Shown: piece by piece, positions 62,398-64,000 of the stretch | How the letters are laid out: every line of letters starts with the position of its first letter | Numbering within the stretch: position 1 is the first letter of the stretch | Made by a program: the position numbers and the translations under genes | The notes under the pieces: model-generated | What the model was told of the DNA's origin: nothing | Databases searched by the model: none | The model's input: only the letters and a program-made list of their open reading frames with translations | Source of the DNA: Lachnospiraceae bacterium | GTDB taxonomy: Bacteria; Bacillota; Clostridia; Lachnospirales; Lachnospiraceae | Length of the DNA: 64,000 nucleotides | Assembly: GCA_017399445.1 (NCBI GenBank) | Contig: JAFQCM010000089.1 | Location: 1 to 64,000, forward strand | Direction of reading: 5' to 3'

Positions 62398-62928
62398 ATG
62401 AATCAATTAGTAGAAAAATATGGGCGTGTTGTTATTATTTGTATGGTTTCAGGAATTGTTTTGGGAGTGCTCGGAATTTTTGGAACGAAATTATACCAAA
62501 AATCTTATTATGCTGAAGGGGGGAATGCCAATGACTTAGGGGAAGAAATAAAGGTATTAGGGGAGCAAGGGAAACATCCCTTTTTTGTAGGAAGTAATCA
62601 CATTACCATTGCAGTAGATTATAAAGGTAGTGATGGGGAGGAAGGATTTAGCCGGGAAGATGCACTTTCTTTAGTGGAGGCTTATGAGTTTAAGCAGAAA
62701 GATGGACAGGAAGTTGTAGAAAAAATGGATAAGGGAAAGATAAAAATATATCCCTATGATAACACACAACAACAAATTCGGGATTTTGTGGATGTGAAAA
62801 ATACAGGAAAATATTCTGTCCGGTACTCTGTGGAAGGAGAAAGTGGATTAAAAGCAGATATGACTATGCTAGTATTGGTGGATGTTTTGCCAGAAGGCAT
62901 GGAGTGTAGAGAAGGGAAGGATAGTTAG
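62398..62928 (+). CDS. Tad-operon protein with KYG-type pilin-like N-terminus, unknown function
   Basis: A 176-residue protein, N-terminus M-N-Q-L-V-E-K-Y-G-R followed by a membrane helix (~11-33) and an extracytoplasmic domain of about 135 residues without cysteine pairs. The domain looks beta-rich ('HITIAVDYKGSDGEE', 'KYSVRYSVEGESGLKADMTMLVLVDV'). The start codon directly follows the previous stop, and GGAGG is upstream. It may be a minor pilin or tip protein. I recognise no family. Confidence 0.7.
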   Translation: MNQLVEKYGRVVIICMVSGIVLGVLGIFGTKLYQKSYYAEGGNANDLGEEIKVLGEQGKHPFFVGSNHITIAVDYKGSDGEEGFSREDALSLVEAYEFKQKDGQEVVEKMDKGKIKIYPYDNTQQQIRDFVDVKNTGKYSVRYSVEGESGLKADMTMLVLVDVLPEGMECREGKDS

Positions 62929-62929
62929 A

Positions 62930-63259
62930 ATGAAAGCAGCAGTTGAAATTTATATAAATATGATTGTGCTGATTCTGATTACATCAAGTTGTGTTTTCTT
63001 TATTTCTTCCAGCTTGAGAAATGCCCAAGCAAGAAATTTTCATTCCACAGTAACGGCAAAAATTGAAGCTAGTTCCGGAAGTGAAAGAGTCATTAATGAT
63101 AGTATTATGGAAGCAATGAAAAAAGGATATACCCTAAATATAAGCCCCGTTTGCCTTTATGAGGACAAAAATTATTATTATGTGGAATTATTGTATGAGT
63201 ATGAAATTCCTTTTATGGGGACAAAAAGAAACAGTAAAATTGAAGGTTATGCAAGATAG
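62930..63259 (+). CDS. TadE-like / DUF4320-like membrane protein
   Basis: A 109-residue protein starting M-K-A-A-V-E-I-Y-I-N-M. A hydrophobic helix follows (~10-28, with Glu at position 6, as in TadE pseudopilins), then a soluble beta-rich part. This resembles TadE/DUF4320 proteins, pseudopilins of Tad systems. ATG 62930 overlaps the previous stop region, and GGAAGG is upstream. An in-frame ATG at 62882 would overlap the preceding gene and is not used. Confidence 0.65.
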   Translation: MKAAVEIYINMIVLILITSSCVFFISSSLRNAQARNFHSTVTAKIEASSGSERVINDSIMEAMKKGYTLNISPVCLYEDKNYYYVELLYEYEIPFMGTKRNSKIEGYAR

Positions 63260-63273
63260 GGAGGAAATTAGTT

Positions 63274-63471
63274 ATGAAAAGTTTTTTAGAAGAATACGGA
63301 TTAGTGGTAGTAGCAGCAATTATCATTGGTTTATTTATTTCATTTGCCAGTCCTTTTGGCAATTCCATTAAAACTTATATTACAAGTACAGTGGATACTT
63401 TTGCAACTTCTTCAGAATCTGCGGTAACAGGAACGCTGGGAAATGAAGAAAATAGTGAAAATATCAACTAG
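63274..63471 (+). CDS. Small Flp-like pilin candidate
   Basis: A 65-residue peptide: M-K-S-F-L-E-E-Y-G-L-V-V-V-A-A-I-I-I-G-L, then a soluble tail rich in Thr/Ser/Asn. The 'EEYGLVVVAAIIIGL' core is the Flp pilin signature (usual form IEYGLIAxLI). Its length is near that of a mature Flp pilin. There is no prepilin leader before it. It is the best major-pilin candidate of the operon. GGGAGG lies 11 bases upstream. Confidence 0.75.
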   Translation: MKSFLEEYGLVVVAAIIIGLFISFASPFGNSIKTYITSTVDTFATSSESAVTGTLGNEENSENIN

Positions 63472-63481
63472 GAAGTAATGT

Positions 63482-63886
63482 ATGAAAAGTGTAGTGAATC
63501 TGGGGATTTGTGTTTTACTATTGGTATTTACAGTGGAAATTGTCCAGGCAGTAGAAAACCGTTCCATACGGGAAGAAGAACTGAGACAGGCAGTAACAAG
63601 TGCGGTGTACACCGCACTTGAAATGACTATCACAGAACAAGAGTATAAAGAAGCAGGAGAGGGAGGAAGCAGTGAAGAAGAACGATTAAATAAAAAGATG
63701 AAGGAATGTTTTTTATCATCCTTAGAAATACTGATAAACAGCAATTCTAGAATTGATGTTGCTATACTGGAAGCAGATTATAAGCTTGGGATTTTAGATG
63801 TGGAGGCAAAAGCAGAGTTTCAGTATTCTAACGGAAAAAAGGGGAGTATTGTATATAGAAAAACAGGGATATTGGAGCAACACTAA
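63482..63886 (+). CDS. Tad-operon exported protein of unknown function
   Basis: A 134-residue protein with an N-terminal hydrophobic segment (~5-22) that could be a signal anchor. Helices and a beta-rich C-terminus follow ('EADYKLGILDVEAKAEFQY'). AGGAAG lies upstream of ATG 63482. It is the last gene of the operon, 10 bases after the pilin candidate. I recognise no domain. Confidence 0.65.
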   Translation: MKSVVNLGICVLLLVFTVEIVQAVENRSIREEELRQAVTSAVYTALEMTITEQEYKEAGEGGSSEEERLNKKMKECFLSSLEILINSNSRIDVAILEADYKLGILDVEAKAEFQYSNGKKGSIVYRKTGILEQH

Positions 63887-63927
63887 GGGAATAGGGAAAA
63901 ACAGTAGGAAGAAGAGGTACTTTGATA

Positions 63928-63955
63928 GGGAGCTTGCTATTTAAGCTCCCTTCTT
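63928..63955 (+). terminator. Terminator of the Tad-like operon
   Basis: GGGAGCTT-GCTATTT-AAGCTCCC followed by TTCTT. Confidence 0.7.
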
Positions 63956-64000
63956 AATCCTATGAAGTTCTTAAAAATTTTGTTTTTGCTCCTGAAAATA

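Noticed and set aside
1..64000. Prophage, insertion sequence or integrative element
   Set aside because: No integrase, transposase, terminase or att-like repeats were found. The accessory patch at 14.6-17.6 kb lacks mobility genes.

Overview
The window is low-GC Firmicutes chromosome. The best fit is a Clostridia member of the Lachnospiraceae type. The evidence is AT-rich codon use, strong AGGAGG-type ribosome binding sites, short Rho-independent terminators, two T-box leaders, the indirect Asn-tRNA route (aspS-gatCAB), the DapL lysine route, AddAB, a cysE-cysS-mrnC-rlmB-sigH block, and several families typical of gut clostridia (DUF6056, DUF3048, DUF5722, DUF368, DUF2298). The genus cannot be fixed by reading alone. 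No integrase, transposase, phage module or CRISPR array was seen.

Layout. 1-6.8 kb is the end of an exopolysaccharide/cell-wall glycan operon: three GT2 glycosyltransferases (the first cut by the window edge), a polyprenyl-phosphate sugar transferase, an LCP ligase and glmS. 6.9-14.5 kb holds the envelope and quality-control genes htrA, a clpX-like gene, an lspA-like gene, an M15 peptidase, a FliD-like protein, a DUF3048 lipoprotein and uppP. 14.6-17.6 kb is a small degenerate accessory patch: an XRE regulator diverging from a DUF6056 membrane protein, followed by two broken genes. 17.7-22.1 kb has two large convergent secreted proteins, one transglutaminase-like and one DUF5722 glycosidase-like. 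22.3-33.9 kb is metabolic and stress genes: hisC, DUF368, a methyltransferase plus hslO, a GntR-ABC operon, glnA plus an ANTAR regulator, and dapF-dapL. 34.1-42.1 kb is a GT2/DUF2298 pair, then T-box-aspS-gatC-gatA-gatB. 42.2-46.3 kb has a soluble chemoreceptor fused to an [FeFe]-hydrogenase-like sensor, tRNA-Thr, ispF and an Eis-like acetyltransferase. 46.3-52.4 kb is a Cys T-box followed by cysE-cysS-mrnC-rlmB-sigH, a frameshifted LCP gene with 12-residue tandem repeats, and a GC-rich structured intergenic region. 52.4-59.5 kb is addB-addA. 59.7-63.9 kb is a compact Tad/Flp-like pilus or secretion operon that includes two genes under 50 codons.

How the genes work together. Undecaprenyl-phosphate metabolism recurs: sugar transferase, LCP ligases, UppP, and DUF368, a family reported to move undecaprenyl phosphate. 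Two T-boxes tie amino-acid supply to tRNA charging. The first reads AAC (Asn), overlapping GAA, upstream of the transamidation genes. The second reads TGC (Cys) upstream of cysE/cysS. glnA has a short leader with two mutually exclusive hairpins and is followed by an ANTAR protein.

The points most worth following are the hydrogenase-chemoreceptor fusion, the Tad-like operon with four proteins sharing an EYG/KYG-plus-hydrophobic start, the Asn/Glu overlapping specifier T-box, the structured region before addB, the alternative-hairpin glnA leader, and the ClpX without an RKH loop. All calls come from reading the sequence and recalling families; no searches were run.
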